Below, one piece after another: positions 11,578-24,267 of a stretch of 64,000 nt of DNA. The notes below the pieces were generated by a model, which saw nothing but the letters and a program-made list of their open reading frames with translations, was not told where the DNA came from and searched no databases. The DNA is from Gnetum montanum. Taxonomy: Eukaryota; Streptophyta; Gnetopsida; Gnetales; Gnetaceae. Numbering within the stretch: position 1 is the stretch's first letter; every line of letters starts with the position of its first letter. The stretch is from assembly GCA_015680685.1 (NCBI GenBank), contig MNCI01014663.1, forward strand, positions 61,093 to 125,092. The letters are read 5' to 3'. The position numbers were made by a program, and so were the translations under genes.

Positions 11578-12511
11578 TGATGAGTGGCGAGGTACCCCTA
11601 CACTCAACCATATGAATATGAGTGTTCATGCATGATCCTGTTGAACTCTGCAGACACCCTAGTTGTGGTATCTAGATAGTTACATGTTGATCGTAGTTTG
11701 TTATCTTTCCACTTAGACTAGTATTAGCTTTGTCACATATGGTTTAGTCTAGAGTGAGGTGTATGATGTGGTCCTAAACTAGTGCTACTCCTAAAGACAA
11801 TGGAAAATAACTTTGATTAAGCTAAGAGGGAATGGGAGAAGAGAATCTAAGCTAGCCTAAGTGTGATGAGCATCCATCCTTAATCATTCATACACATCTT
11901 GGACCTTGTGTACTACTATTGGGATTATCAAGAGCATGTCCTAGGTACATTATTGGGATACCAAGTAGTCATACTTAAATGCTCGTGATTAAGTCGTATT
12001 CATTTCGCATTAACAACATGAACTATAAATGACAAGAAAGTAAATATTAACTAAAGGAAATAGTAACTAACAATTAACAATTAAAGTAATTAAGAGCTAA
12101 GTGGATGCTACAATGATGAGTAATCTTGATCTTTATTGCCAGTCATGTACATGTCCAAGTACGTCACACTCGAATAAAGGTTTCATACAATTACAATCAT
12201 CACATTGCGAGCATGCACTGGGGAAAGAGTTGAGATGAACTAGAAATGAACAAAAAGACTCTACTGCTACACTTACTCTAACCCTCCTTCTTGTGCACCC
12301 AAAGGTGTATTTATAGGCTTACATAAGAATCATGATATTGTGTATCCGATATCGTTATCCAAGCCACGATATCGTGTACTCGATATTGAGGTTTCAATAT
12401 CAAGAGTTTGATATCAAGGGTCCAATATCAATGGTCTGATGTCAAGGGTCCGATGTCAAGGGTCTAATGTCAAGGGTTTAATATCAACACCTAACAAACC
12501 ACGATTCATCA
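11578..12511 (-). repeat. Element B 5' LTR
   Basis: 934 bp, plus-strand start TGATGAGTGGCGAGG and end GATTCATCA. The minus-strand TATA box (TATAAATA) lies at about 12309-12318. The U3 end (12330-12485) contains a ladder of GATATCG and then about seven GATGTCAAGGGT-type units, longer than in the solo LTR and probably a local expansion. The TGGCGCC primer-binding site follows U5 directly. Confidence 0.88.
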
Positions 12512-14178
12512 ATCGTGAAAACATATACACAGTCTGGCTAGCTTAAGCCAACACATGTCATAAGCACAACACATCTAAAAAATAGAACCACACAAATCCA
12601 CCTCTAACGGTTATAGTCACTCCATGAAAACAATACCACAATGCAACAGAACCACATAAGATCTCAATATGACAAAATAATACCATATTTCTCAAAAGAA
12701 ATGTCCTTCCATACAAATGATCATTATAATAACCTTCAAAATGAAGTCTACTCCAAGAGAAAACTAATTCCACAATTATAAAGTACTTTCCAAAACAATC
12801 CCAACGACACTAATTTTACCTAATTCGAACTCCTGGAAGCAAAGTTATGCAGGTTCAAAGTTTGAGTAATAAAATAATATTTGGAACACCCAAAAATGCT
12901 CGCGTCCCAATAGGCTCCACAAATAACATATTCCAATCATATGAGTCTCTTCAACATGGCATATCATATTCTATAAGTCCACATCATCCCATACATTGCA
13001 TATACATGAATCCATAATTCGTAACCAAAATCAGACAATTTTTGGAAAAGAGACAAAATAACATGTCCAAGCTCAATCCCTAAGCTATCCACCCCACATG
13101 CCCACATCGTATAATCATATATACTAATCCAGCACAAAAATACAAGGGAAAGGTAATGACAACCCACTAATTAAAATTGTTAGGGTAGAAAGGCCGAAAT
13201 AAGAAGAAAATCCTTAAAAATCTGGAAAAACTCTGTTTTACTCCCAACAAGTTCTGCACCCATGTAGATATGACTACAGTAATCCCAAATCCAAGTTCAA
13301 AGTAAGCAAAAAGTATCTATAAGGCTCAAAATCTAGAAAAAGAAGAGAGTAGAAAGAAAAATGATAAAAATAGACTCCTATGCGTTTCTATTTCTAAAAT
13401 TGAGAGAAACAAAAAAAAACGTAAGCGTGGTAGTGCAAAAGGGCGGTGGTCTCTTGTATTGAAGTAAGAAGAAAAAACAAGGTTTAGGCCATGTTGCTTT
13501 ATGCTTCTGGGTAGCGGTAGCAAGAAAAAGAAAAAACATGGTGGTAACGTTGGCGATGGGCATAATAATAAAGAAAAAAATCAACATAAACCTATATGTA
13601 TGTTAAAACAAAAGAAAATCAACAATGCGCTCCTAACATCACATGAATTTCTTTTTCTTTTTCTTTTCATTTAAATTCTTTATTATTTTTTTTCAAAAAT
13701 TATTTTCATAAGTTATTTTTATTTTCCATTTTGATAACTAATACCATAAACTTTAAACCTACGTAACAAACACACCAGGACTCCAAATCAAAATCCATTT
13801 GAACCTACAAGATTCTTATCATATGTTCTACACATTCACATGTCAAAACCACACCTAAACATCATGCAACATAGTGCTATAGTACAAATGCCTATATGCT
13901 AAAGTCACACATAAAGCATAAAACATATCAAATTAGTGCTCTTGTATCCCAATCCCACATCCCTACTAGCAACATCACCTGTCTAACACATCACACAGGG
14001 CTAGTATACATAATCACGTTAGTTAAGCATGCAAAGACATCATAATCATAACAAAAAACAAAGCTTCATAACATATAAAATACATTAACTTGTCCTCGAA
14101 AACCCACTGAGACTCCACATGTAATGGCTAAATCATAAGTATATGATCATACCTACCAGCTCTGGGTGGGGTGTAACA
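12512..14178 (-). mobile_element. Block G: LTR-like segment of another element
   Basis: On the minus strand it begins TGTTACACCCCACCC at 14178, a common start for plant gypsy LTRs, immediately after accessory-ORF sequence of element C, so its outer edge is an insertion point. Its other end is cut by element B at 12511. The content is AT-rich with no convincing ORF. I found no primer-binding site or pol sequence. It may be a single long LTR or an LTR plus leader. Family unassigned. Confidence 0.5.
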
Positions 14179-16497
14179 AAACTCTTTTTCATATAATGCG
14201 TAGGTGGCTACTACTTACTACTTGAGTTCATTTTTAGGCTAACCTACTATTAACATGGCAAGGTTGGCATATTGAAGGTTAACCAATGCCATTTATTCCT
14301 TTAAGTCTTTAATCTGTAGGTCTTCATTTTTCACCCCCACTTGGTGGACCAATGCATAACCATCTAGGATGGGCTACCAATCAGGCTTTTTGTGTTAACA
14401 TGGATCCAATGTGGGCCTTTGCCATCTAGATTTCCTTTTTTTTTAATCTACCTATACATGCCAACTTAGTCCCAGAAGTGTTCCTTCAGCTTTTCATGCT
14501 TCTTGGCCTCATTTTGCCACGTGCTTGTCTTGATTGTGGATTTTTGATTAATAGCATGGCCCTCCTCCATTGAGATGGTTTCATTCTCTCTAGCCAATCT
14601 ATTGATGTCTTGGTTGATCCTTGCCAATTGTTCTCTCAACTGGTGGACACTTTCCTCCAGGATGTTCTTCTGTTTTTCCAAAGTGGTCAACCTTGTGTTT
14701 TTTGCAACAAGCTGTTTATTTTCTTCTTGTGTCGTAGTCAATGCCTTCTTATGGGCATATGCCTGAGCTTTAGTTGTTAAGGCATTTCAAATTATGTTCT
14801 CATTCTCTTACTCAATAGCTTTGTTCTCTTCAATTAATTTGTTCAGTTACTCTATTTGGTATTGATCTAGCTAGTCAGGTGCGACAAACCAGGTAGGGTT
14901 CCATCTGTCAACTCTCAAGGTGGCCACTGTTGTTGCAAGTGATGCACTTTTGGTTCTGCATGTTTTACCTTGGTCTCAGCCATGACTAGCTTTACTTTGG
15001 TGGCAATGAGGTCTAATTGCATTACAATGACATCATTGGGGATGCTAAACAGGGTGGTCATTACTTGTCCCATCTGCAACAATCTATCCAGTACATCCTC
15101 ATGGGCTGCAAGAGTCATTAAAGTCCTAGTAAGCATTTGTGCATCTTTGGTCCCAGTAAAATCCACTAGGGGCATAATAAGCACATTGAAAGATTCCTTG
15201 ATGTGATCTGCATCTTAATGTTGCATGACCACTACTATGGCAACTTCTTCTATTTCAAGCATCACTTGAAAAGATGCATCATTACCAGAGATTTGTTATG
15301 ACAATTGGGATTCTCCTCCTAATTGTAGCAAAATTTTCCCCCTTTTTGGATCAACAGAAATAATGGGATGCATAAAATCGTTAATGACTTTGAAGAGGTT
15401 TGATTCATCTTTACTCCCCCAGCTGAGTGTTTTAGCAATTCTTTGCAAATGGCTGATCGTAGGCTAGTAGTCTTGAGGCGATGGTGGTGAAACCTGTGGC
15501 TCATGACGTTGTTTAGGATCTAGTTTTGTTTCTTTTTTTGGTTTTGCTTCATTCTTCAATTCTTGTTCCTCACTAAGGTATTTCCTTGGTGTTATAGGTT
15601 TGAACAATTTAGCAAAGGAAGTAATTTGAACTATCCTAGGAATGTCATTTGTGTATCTTAAGATTCAAGCACACTTACATAGTTTCTTGATCAAGTAAGG
15701 GAATGAAATTTTTGGCTTTGCTACCTTCTTTTCTTCGAATTGCCTTTGAATTTACATGTAGTATAATTGGGGAAGATTGACCATGTATTTTCCTATTAGC
15801 ATTGCACTTGCCCTAGTTGCATATGTTGAGATTCTATTGAGCCCTTTGGTTGGGAAGAGGTGATATGTGCCTATCTTGAAATAGGTTCTCTCTTCTAGAG
15901 TCAATTCATTATATGTCTTATTATCTTTGTTGTATGCTTACTTTAGCCACAATGTTTTGGTCTTGGGATCAGACCTCATGGATAGATGCGCTAACTTGGC
16001 CCCCACATTTGGTAGATTTAGGGCTTTTGCAATTGCTTTAAACGAGAAAGAAACAATGACTCCACCAATGTTAATAATGGTGCCATCTTCCTTGTTGTGT
16101 CAGAATTAGTACATCTCACCAAGGTACCATGCATCACTATTTGAAAGAATGTGCCATAATGGTGACGCTTGGAGCTGCATCCAAATTGCCTTAGGAGCCA
16201 ATGCCATAAACGGGCCAAAGTTCATTTCCACGATGACCATGGTTAGCATGGATTTCTTTTGAATAGCTTCAAGGCATTCTGGGGACAACATGAGGCATTG
16301 TCCTTGCATTGGAGCTTGTGGTTCCGTAGCCTCTCTTTGGACCAATTGTCCTATAATAGGAGCCTCTTGATGGATGCTGAATGATTGACCTTCTTATTCC
16401 TCATGCTTAGCTTGCTTGCCTTGTTGGCCCCTGCCACCTCTTGGGCATTTGGCTACTCCTTGTGAAGGTCCCTCTTGTCTCCTTTTTTTGGGGCCAT
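14179..16497 (-). pseudogene. Element C accessory ORF (aORF), 3' end interrupted
   Basis: Starts MAPKKRRQEGPSQ at 16497, preceded on the minus strand by TTGATTGTAG, which resembles a 3' splice site. The next block (16345-16106) has EMNFGPFMALAP and DAWYLGEMY, aligning with E (ELNFGPFLENAP, GEWYLGETY). Then come YATRASAMLIGKY and FPYLIKKLCK, as in E. The C-terminal half (14466-15184) is a charged, heptad-rich coiled coil. The middle of the protein resembles the putative plant transposon protein domain common in plant genomes (from memory). Stops are frequent, so it is a pseudogene. Block G replaces the last roughly 500 bp. Confidence 0.72.
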
Positions 16498-18576
16498 CTA
16501 CAATCAATCAAGGGTTGGATGTTACTATGGTGTTGTTATTTATCATTAATAGGTTTATACCTTACTCATGACCTTAATTTCATTAAGTACTTTAGTTCAT
16601 AGGATTGCAAAGTTAGAAAAAATTTCAGAAAAATGCCCAAAAAGTATTTATCTTCTTTCATGACCCTTCATAATTGGTTCCTTTTTCCTTATGTATGACT
16701 TATTATGATAGTTATGGTCCCTTGGGTGAAAAATAAATTAAAGTTTCTTTAATACAATTGATTTTTCATTACAACATGTAAGGTTTTTAACCTTCTTACC
16801 CTTGTAGTACCTTTTGGGTGATAGCAAAATTTGAGAAATCAACACAAGTTTTCCATGCAAGTATCCTGCCGGCCTCCCCCCCCAAATGACTAAATTGAAC
16901 ACTCTAGGTTCAAACAAGTTCAAACAATACAAAAATCAGAGTAGTATGGAGCAAAATATCACAAGTGGAAGTTGATTACATAAAGCTCTCAGTCATGAAA
17001 GAAAATATGAAAAAATCCCCCAGCTACAAATGGTGAGAATGGATTTTGGATCACGACAAGGGTCATATATATAGGTTTTATGGACTTGATATAGGATGTC
17101 TAATGTCAAGCTTGACACAATATTAGGTAGTCAATATTAGGGTGCTCAAATATGTATTTAATAAGGCTAATCAGCATGGAAAATGAAGCTCTATGATTGG
17201 TTGAAAGGTTTCAAGTTTGATCCATAGTTCTAGGGTAAGTAGGAAATCATATTTAGGCACCAGAAGTGTTAGAAGATGGAGTCGTCCACATCAAAAGCTT
17301 TGGAAGATGCAATAGAAGGGGTATTACACCTATGGTGTGGAATAGATCAATTATATGATAAGGAAAAGCATTAAATTTAACATTTATGCATGTGGAAGGT
17401 CAAAAATGATGTGGTTGTGTCAAACAAGTACAAGTCACAATAGTTATACAAGTGGGTCCTCCTCAAAGCAGGCTGTAGCGCATAATGCCCTTGTATAACT
17501 ATACCTAAAAATGTTTGTAGGCACTAAAGGGGTTGAATGTAATGCATACTTGTGAAACAAAACCCACATGTTAAAACCACCACGTTGAGAAAATAACTCT
17601 ATGTTACACAAAACCACAAGTTAGGATCATGCGAATAGTGATATGAGATGGGCAATAGAAAGGATCGCAAGAGTTGGGATGTGAGGTGTCTTACTAGAGG
17701 CATAATGATTTATTGTGTGTTATTAATGGTTAATTAATCATTAGCCCTTATTTCCAAGATTCAAACTAAGTCCAAACCACATTTCGGTGACATCGCATTA
17801 TGTCATCACTTCATCTAATAATAATAAGACTACCATAGTTACAAGGAGTAACATCACTTGGCGTTTTGTCTAAGGGAGGAGTTTATTCATGGCACATTTG
17901 TTGTTGTTGTTTTTTTTTTAAGTTTGAGAAGCCGCCAACCTTCAAGCATGGGTAACATCTTTCTAGTGGAACCCTTAGAAATTTATTCAGTGCCCTTTTA
18001 TGTTACTCTTACTTCCATTTTTCGTTAGATCTACAAGGATATAATTACAATCGAAGCAACATGATAAAACATACAAAAGTGGCCAAAGAGAATCCACAAA
18101 TCCCTTTGATGTCACATCCTTCACATTCCCCCTTGGTTCTTCACTTTTCTATCTAGGCATAATCATTAAAAATTTATTTTTAGTTTGATGATGAAGAAGA
18201 ATATCATTATGACTAGAGTAAGAACCTCTTATTAATGAAATGAATGGATGGATGACGTGGCCTTAATGTCCGAATAATTAGTCCCTCATGACATGACAAC
18301 ATAGAAAAAATCTCATCTCAATGGGCTACATGATTGTTTTCTTCACAAGCAAGATTACTAACAAAGGAAATGAAAACAAAGTATGGAAAAAGTTGAAAAG
18401 GATAGGGAAAATGATAAAAAATTGTAAAATAAAAAGATGACAAACACCTATTAATTCTGGATGTTAGAATGGGGTGTTTCCCCCATGACTAATGTTTGAT
18501 TGTGGTAAGAACTAATAAGTAGATAGGCAGGCTCCATGCATGTATAAAATAGTGTTAACCTTTCATTTTCTAGCCA
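16498..18576 (-). other. Element C noncoding segment between gag and aORF
   Basis: No coding seen. Read on the minus strand: a PPT-like tract (CATGGGGGAAA at about 18477-18487), the conserved region shared with B, D and A, an unassigned stretch (17150-17700), the U3-like module (17060-17145) and an AT-rich leader to the aORF. A C-rich run sits at about 16877-16886. Confidence 0.65.
17060..17145 (-). promoter_or_regulatory. Internal U3-like promoter module of element C
   Basis: CAATATTAGGTAGTCAATATT at 17118-17138 closely matches the U3 repeat in C's own LTR, CAATATTGGATACTCAACATT (about 21907-21927). A TATATATA run at 17064-17073 lies downstream of it on the minus strand, mirroring the LTR arrangement. 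It sits about 570 bp upstream of the aORF start. Promoter function is inferred. Confidence 0.55.
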
Positions 18577-20968
18577 CTAGGTGTCTCTTGGTTTAGTGGC
18601 AGTTGTGTAGATAAGTTGTTGTTCACACACTTGGTTGTTAAACATATGATGGGTCAAAGTAGGAGTTGTGTTAACATTGTGGATGTTTGACCCATGATTG
18701 CATCCTTGATCATGATTTAGTATGCATGGATTCATTTGTCTCTTCACAATGCTAGATTCATTACTTCTGTTGGGTGTTGGAGTACTAATGGATGGTGGCC
18801 ATTGTGTAGAATCACAGAACGTTGGTTGTGAAAGGGAAGACATTACACTAGATTGGAATTGTGCTAGTTTGGATGACATGATAGGTCCACAAGTGTTACA
18901 CTTTCACTTAGGAGCTTTCCTAAAGAAAGGATGTTTCCAAGTTTGCAGTGGAAGCCTAATAGTATCAGCATGTCTATGTACATTCGTAGCACAAGTGACA
19001 TTCGTTTGTTGATGTTGTGGTGCTAAACCTTCCTGTGTTATTTGTGGTGGCATGTGGTGGTGTGAAGGATGAGAATATTAAGGATAGGATGGAGGGTAAA
19101 AGGTGCGCACTGGTGATCCTTCAGGAGAAGTCATGGGTTGATGATACTCAGGTGAGTGATAGTAGCAATTTGAAGTAGAGGACGTAGAACTAGTTGGGGA
19201 AATAAGTTGTTGAACATAATAATCATATGGTTTCGGTTGGTAGTGAGGGTGGGGTTGGTTTGGTGATGGCCTCCCCCACAACTATGGGTGTCACCACTAC
19301 GATTGATGATAGTGTTAAGGTTGGTAATAAGTCCTCCTAGGATGGTATGAATTGTTGTAAGACTATCGATAATTACCTTGTGAAAAAGAAAATTTCTTGG
19401 GCATGTACTTTTGTACAAACTTGGGATTTAATGCAAAAGCATAATAATCATGTAGATGTGACATGACTGGGAAATGGTCCTTTGAGTGGTCATATATGTA
19501 GATGTCATATCTATCATCTTCATTTGTTGTTAAGTCTATTGCCTCACTTTCTTTAGCCATGTTCCTTGTTTGCCAACAAGTGTTCCTAGAGGTTTCTTAA
19601 TTCTTCTTCCTTTGTTGGTTGTGATTGCTTAAGTTGATTTGTGTTACCTTCTATAGTTTCTATGAAAGTTGTAATTTTCTCATTTATCCACTCTGACACC
19701 CTATCAAACTTAGCTTCTAGTTCGTTGATAGCCTTTTGTATCAACAAACTTTATTGTAGAATCACCTTATCAAGAGCTGCCTCTTTCTCCTTACCATAGA
19801 TATGGACTATCTTCTTTTGAAGAGTTAGGTCCTAGTGATATTTCTGAACATTCTCCCATTTGCATATCTCTCCTTCTTCTTTTGCCACATGCTTGATTAA
19901 CTCTCAAATTTGATGGGTTTGTAGCTCGTATAATTAACTTGGAGCATACATCCCAAGGGTCTCCCTCATTTCATTATGAAGCCTATCTATGATGTAGAAG
20001 AGCTAGTTTTCTTTAGAGAAACCATGGCCTAGGCATCTATTCAATAGAGAATAATATTTATCTAAGGCCATGTCCAAAGGTTTATGTTGTTCTTATCTCC
20101 ATCCTTGGATTTGTCTCCTTAGGTTGGACATCCTTACATAGGTTAGGTATTTCTCGTTGAAAAGTTTTAGCAATGTGGACCACCATCTAATTGAATTTGG
20201 TTTTGATGCTCTGTACCACACTTTAGCTCTATTGATTAGTGTCCTAGGAAAGAGCTTCAGCTTTTGCCATCCATTTTCAATGTTTTAGAAAGCACAAACA
20301 TCATGGAAGGCTTGTAAATGATGTTAGAGATCCAAATCATAGCCTCCTACAAATTTAGGAATATTATTCATATCAAGCCTGGGTAGGAAACTCTCTTTGT
20401 GATGCCTGTGAGATATATTAATGACCTATATGATCTGCATCAGGCTCTTAGTGGCCAGCAAGGATTTATCATCATTAGATATGTTGTGATGAAAAGTTCT
20501 ATTTCTATTCATTTGATTGTGACAATGTTGTCTATGTTCATGTTAATGTCTTTGATTTTTCCCATGGGTTCAATTTTTGTTTTTATTTCAACCCATTAGT
20601 CAAGCTTTATCTCTATACCTACGTTCATTTTCATCAGAACTAGATGTTGAAGGAGGAGGAGAAGATGAGGAACTAGGAGGGCTATCATGGCTTCTATGGT
20701 ATTCCCCAAGGTCCCTTGATTTATCGTTTCTAGGTGTTGAGGAGGTCCTCAACCTTGAGGCCATCCCTGTTCCAGGACTTACTTAATCTCTTCCAAGGTT
20801 GTCTACCTTGGGTGAATGTAGTCCTTGAGTGTTTTCAGGGTGGTCATGAACATATGAAACCATTGCATCAGGTTGGCCACTCTAATTTTCTTCAACATAT
20901 ATGTTTTCAGTTCTTCAATAAATGTTTTCGCTATATAAAGCATTATCACTTTCTTGTGAAAGAGACAT
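18577..20968 (-). pseudogene. Element C gag (degenerate)
   Basis: Begins MSLSQESDNA at 20968. An Arg/Ser/His-rich region is followed by the capsid block: LPRLDMNNIPKFVGGYDLD and HHLQAFHDVCA near 20290-20380, then VWYRASKPNSIRWW near 20200. LGMYAPS near 19945 matches A's LRTYAQG. A knuckle-like DHSKDHFPVMSHLHDY lies near 19440-19490, without the first two Cys seen in A. The tail is rich in Pro, Asn and Thr (18577-18879). It aligns best with B, including the C-terminal tail. Several stops interrupt it. Confidence 0.78.
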
Positions 20969-21074
20969 CATTTTTAATTAATGATGTGTGTGATTTAATA
21001 TTTTCTAAAAGATATATTGTTAATGCATTTACAATGATCGTGTATGATATAACTAATCTAGATAACTAGCACCA

Positions 21075-21092
21075 TCCCTAACAACGATGCCA
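21075..21092 (-). other. Element C primer-binding site
   Basis: Minus-strand TGGCATCGTTGTTAGGGA, adjacent to the U5 end, matches the complement of tRNA-Asp at 13 of 18 positions. Decayed copy of the site seen in B and E. Confidence 0.7.
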
Positions 21093-21093
21093 A

Positions 21094-21981
21094 TGATGAG
21101 TGGCGAGGAACCCCTACGTCCAACCATACATATCACAAGCGTTCATGCATGATCTAGTCAAATTTCGTAGATGGGACTAGTTATGCATCTAAATCGTTAT
21201 GCTTTAATCATAGTTCGCTATCTTCCCACTTAGACTAGTGGTAGCTTTATCATGTATGATTTAGTTCAAAGTGAGGCATATGATGATTGATGTTGTCTAG
21301 CCCTATGCTACTCCTAATGATAATTAAGAGAGTGATTAATTAAACTAGTTAATGATGGAAAGTAAAATCTAAACTAGCTTATGTGCGATGAGCATCCATT
21401 CCTAATCATTTGCACATGCCTTGGACTTTGTGCAACTATTGTTGGGATTACCAAGCGTATGTCATTGGGCTTACCAAACAATACATTACCAGGTTACCAA
21501 GTAATTACACTTAAGTGCTCATAATTAGTCATACTCATTTTGCTTAATGACAAGAATAGTAAATAGCAATAAATGGGAACATTAACTAAGGAAAATAGTA
21601 AATGATTAAATAATTAAAATGATAATAAATCTAAGTGGATGTTGCAATGATGAAAGTAATCTTGATCTTTATTGTTGGTCATGTAACGCATCCAAGTATG
21701 TCACACTCAAATAAGGATGTTGTACAATCACTAACATTACACTGCAAGCATATACTAGGAAACAACAGAACTTGAAATCACAAAGCTATGAAAAGACTAT
21801 CTAAAATCTATGAATAACCTATATCCCAACCATGCACCCAAGTGTGGTATTTATAGGCTAGCATGGAAGGGGCGATATTGGATGCTCGACATCGGAGGTT
21901 GTGCCCCAATATTGGATACTCAACATTGCAGCCCCGATACTGGATATTCGATATTGTAGCCTTGCAAAACATGACTCATTA
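21094..21981 (-). repeat. Element C 5' LTR
   Basis: 888 bp, plus-strand start TGATGAGTGGCGAGG. The other terminus reads ACTCATTA, one change from TCATCA. The minus-strand TATA box is at about 21849-21858. U3 (21868-21960) contains repeated GATATTGGATGCTCGA-type units. The TSD candidate GGCAT (21982-21986) cannot be checked because the other end is not in the window. Confidence 0.83.
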
Positions 21982-23424
21982 GGCATGAACTAACAAAGCA
22001 TATAGAGCTTCACACCTCTCCTACTTACCCTTTGCTTGCAAACAGTGGTTGGATGCAATACTTTGAAAACTTGTACCCTTGCCCTACACATTGGATTATT
22101 AAGGTTGTCATGTTATGAGTCAATGGTAGCTTTGTCGTAGGTGGCATTTAAGTTAGGGTTTTTGTTAAAATCATCACAACAACCATATCACTAATAAATA
22201 ATGAGCTACTTATCATTTGCAAAATCCATTAAGATTTCTACATTGTTTAGGATTTCTTCAACATTACTAAGTGGAATACTTCTATATTGATAATACCAAA
22301 GAGAAAAATATTTATAGGAGAATGGTCTGATAAATTAGCATTGGTATGCACTTTAGACAATTTCTTAGTAGCAAATTATCATCATTTGGCTATTATAAAA
22401 GAATTTGGGGCTTTAAATTTTTGAATTTAGCATTATCAAAAATCAAACTTATTACTCAATTTTGAAAAGTTTATATAGTGGTTGTTTAATATGTCACCAA
22501 CTTTGGGAAAATATAATGTGGATGTCATTATGAATCATTGAAACCAACTTTTTAGGTTTTTAAAATATTTTGTGCCTAAAAAATGGTTAATGTTTTCCTT
22601 TCCCGATATTTCAAAATTAGCCCACCAAGAAATCACCCACCCTAAGTATAAAAAAAAGGAGTATAAAATTTGCTCAATACATATTCACCTACCTTAGCGA
22701 AATCAAACACCTTACACTTTTTAAGCATCAAAGCTATTGCAGGCATCATAGAAAATTTTATAAGACAAATATTATTGGGTACCACAAAGACAAAAAACAT
22801 CCAATAATGTAAACATGTATTGCAGAATGCTCAGGCATTGGAACAGAGGTTAATGCACCCAACAATAGTTTAGCTGTCCAAGAATACTTTAGAAGCCCAA
22901 GTCTAATCTAGGCATGTAAGACTACTTTACACCCAAGAGTACTTTAAGTGTCTTAGTACTTAATAGATCTAACAATGACATCCAACAATTGTTTAGAGTT
23001 TAGATTTCAAGTAGTCCAAATCATCTTATCTCAATTGCATCATGGGATGGGTTAAGCAAGTCAAACCCAACAAAGATTATAATGAAAAGAACAACATGAC
23101 ATGATTCTTTAGACAAATTGAAGCTCTAGAATTCCCAAACTCTTCATGAATGTAAAATTTTAGTTTTTATTCAAAATTTCAAATTTTGCATACTAAACAT
23201 CAATCCATTCATTGTTGCAATGCTAGTAACCATTTTGGATACCTATACCACTACATGAGGATGACTATGAAAACACTTGAAATGAGAATGAGGTTGATGA
23301 AAGAAATAGCTTAGAGGTTTCTGCTATAGAAAATAATGATGACAATGTTGAGAACACTAACAATGCACATGTAAGTCACATCAGTGATGTTGTAGAGAGA
23401 CCACCATTTCCATTCATTTGTGAT
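21982..23424. other. Unassigned interspersed DNA between elements C and D
   Basis: AT-rich, with no ORF above noise and no LTR signature. Around 22330-22450 a stop-ridden plus-strand reading vaguely resembles LINE reverse transcriptase (AIIKEFGAL), too weak to call. Near 23270-23400 a plus-strand reading is acidic (ENNDDNVENTNN). This is the left target flank of element D, and the hAT-like gene lies on the other side of D. Confidence 0.4.
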
Positions 23425-24266
23425 TGATGAATTATTTGACTAGCTACATCGATGCACATGCATCGATGTAGTCCCATCAAAGCATGGTTTGAGGTGTTGA
23501 CATAGTGTCATGCCATGATTATATAAATGCATGTACCCATCGCATTTATGGCACATTATGTCATTAGAGTAGCCAAGTTCTTGTAGTTTTCTTCTATCAA
23601 AGTTAGAATATTTTTTGAGTACCCATGGTAGGACTTTAAGGAATTATATGGATGCTTATTGAAGCATCATTGTACCTAGATACATAGATGTGATGATAAT
23701 AAGGATGAGATTTTTGAAACTCCTTGTAGCACTTAGAATAGATTAATGTTTATTTTCATGCAATTTACATTCTTGTCCTTAGTTAATTAATGCACTTAAT
23801 AACAAACACATAAGTACAACCACTTTGAAAATGCCATTTAACGCTTGCTAATCCTAGCAATGGCTATTTGATACACCTAGTGATAGATACTTGGTAATCT
23901 AATAGTGTTAAGACAAGTTTAGGATGCATATGGAAAGTGGGCCCATATGCTTATGTTAGGTTAGTCAGCTTATGAATCATTAAATAGTTAAATGGTTAAT
24001 TTCCCAATTAATTATCTTTACTCCAACACTTAGATTAGATACATAAAAATATAAAATATAAATAAATACTATATGCATTAGCTTACACTTAACCATACAA
24101 ATGAGCTTACATAAGTGAGAGCCAAGAAGACAACGACCATATTTTCCCATGTCACTATCTTTGTCTATTGGCACACTTAGGGGCTATGTCCATAGAATTT
24201 GACTTGATCACTAGTGAACACTTGTGATTCATATGAATGGACAGAGGGACTACTTGTTGCTCATCA
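23425..24266 (+). repeat. Element D 5' LTR
   Basis: 842 bp, TGATGAATTATT to GCTCATCA. U3 has an inverted repeat with 12-bp arms, CTACATCGATGC at 23444-23455 and its complement at 23460-23471. The TATA-like TATATAAATG lies near 23520. It shares long blocks with 39474-40330 (for example GCCAAGTTCTTGTAGTTTTC). The 3' LTR has lost the perfect inverted repeat through point changes. Confidence 0.88.
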
Positions 24267-24267
24267 T

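Larger units (their letters stand above)
8572..12511 (-). mobile_element. Element B: gag-bearing element without pol, interrupted by A
   Basis: Minus strand: 5' LTR, primer-binding site and gag, then directly the noncoding segment that in D and E lies downstream of integrase. No protease, RT or integrase is found between gag and that segment. Sequence homologous to element C continues to about 8612 and stops near A's LTR at 8571, so the rest of B (any accessory ORF and its 3' LTR) should lie left of A, outside the window. The U3 end at 12511 is flanked by ATCGT inside block G. Confidence 0.75.
14179..21981 (-). mobile_element. Element C: gag plus accessory ORF, no pol
   Basis: Minus strand: 5' LTR (21094-21981), primer-binding site, gag (20968-18577), noncoding segment with PPT-like tract and internal U3-like module, then the accessory ORF (16497 to 14179), which is cut by block G. 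There is no room for pol: gag ends at about 18577 and the accessory ORF starts 2.1 kb later, the same spacing as between integrase and accessory ORF in D and E. This is a non-autonomous derivative that kept gag and the accessory ORF. Its 3' end would lie beyond the nested B/A block. Confidence 0.8.

Noticed and set aside
22330-22460. Possible LINE reverse transcriptase remnant (AIIKEFGAL-type reading)
   Set aside because: Short, frame-broken and without a YADD-type motif or poly(A) tail. Chance similarity cannot be excluded.
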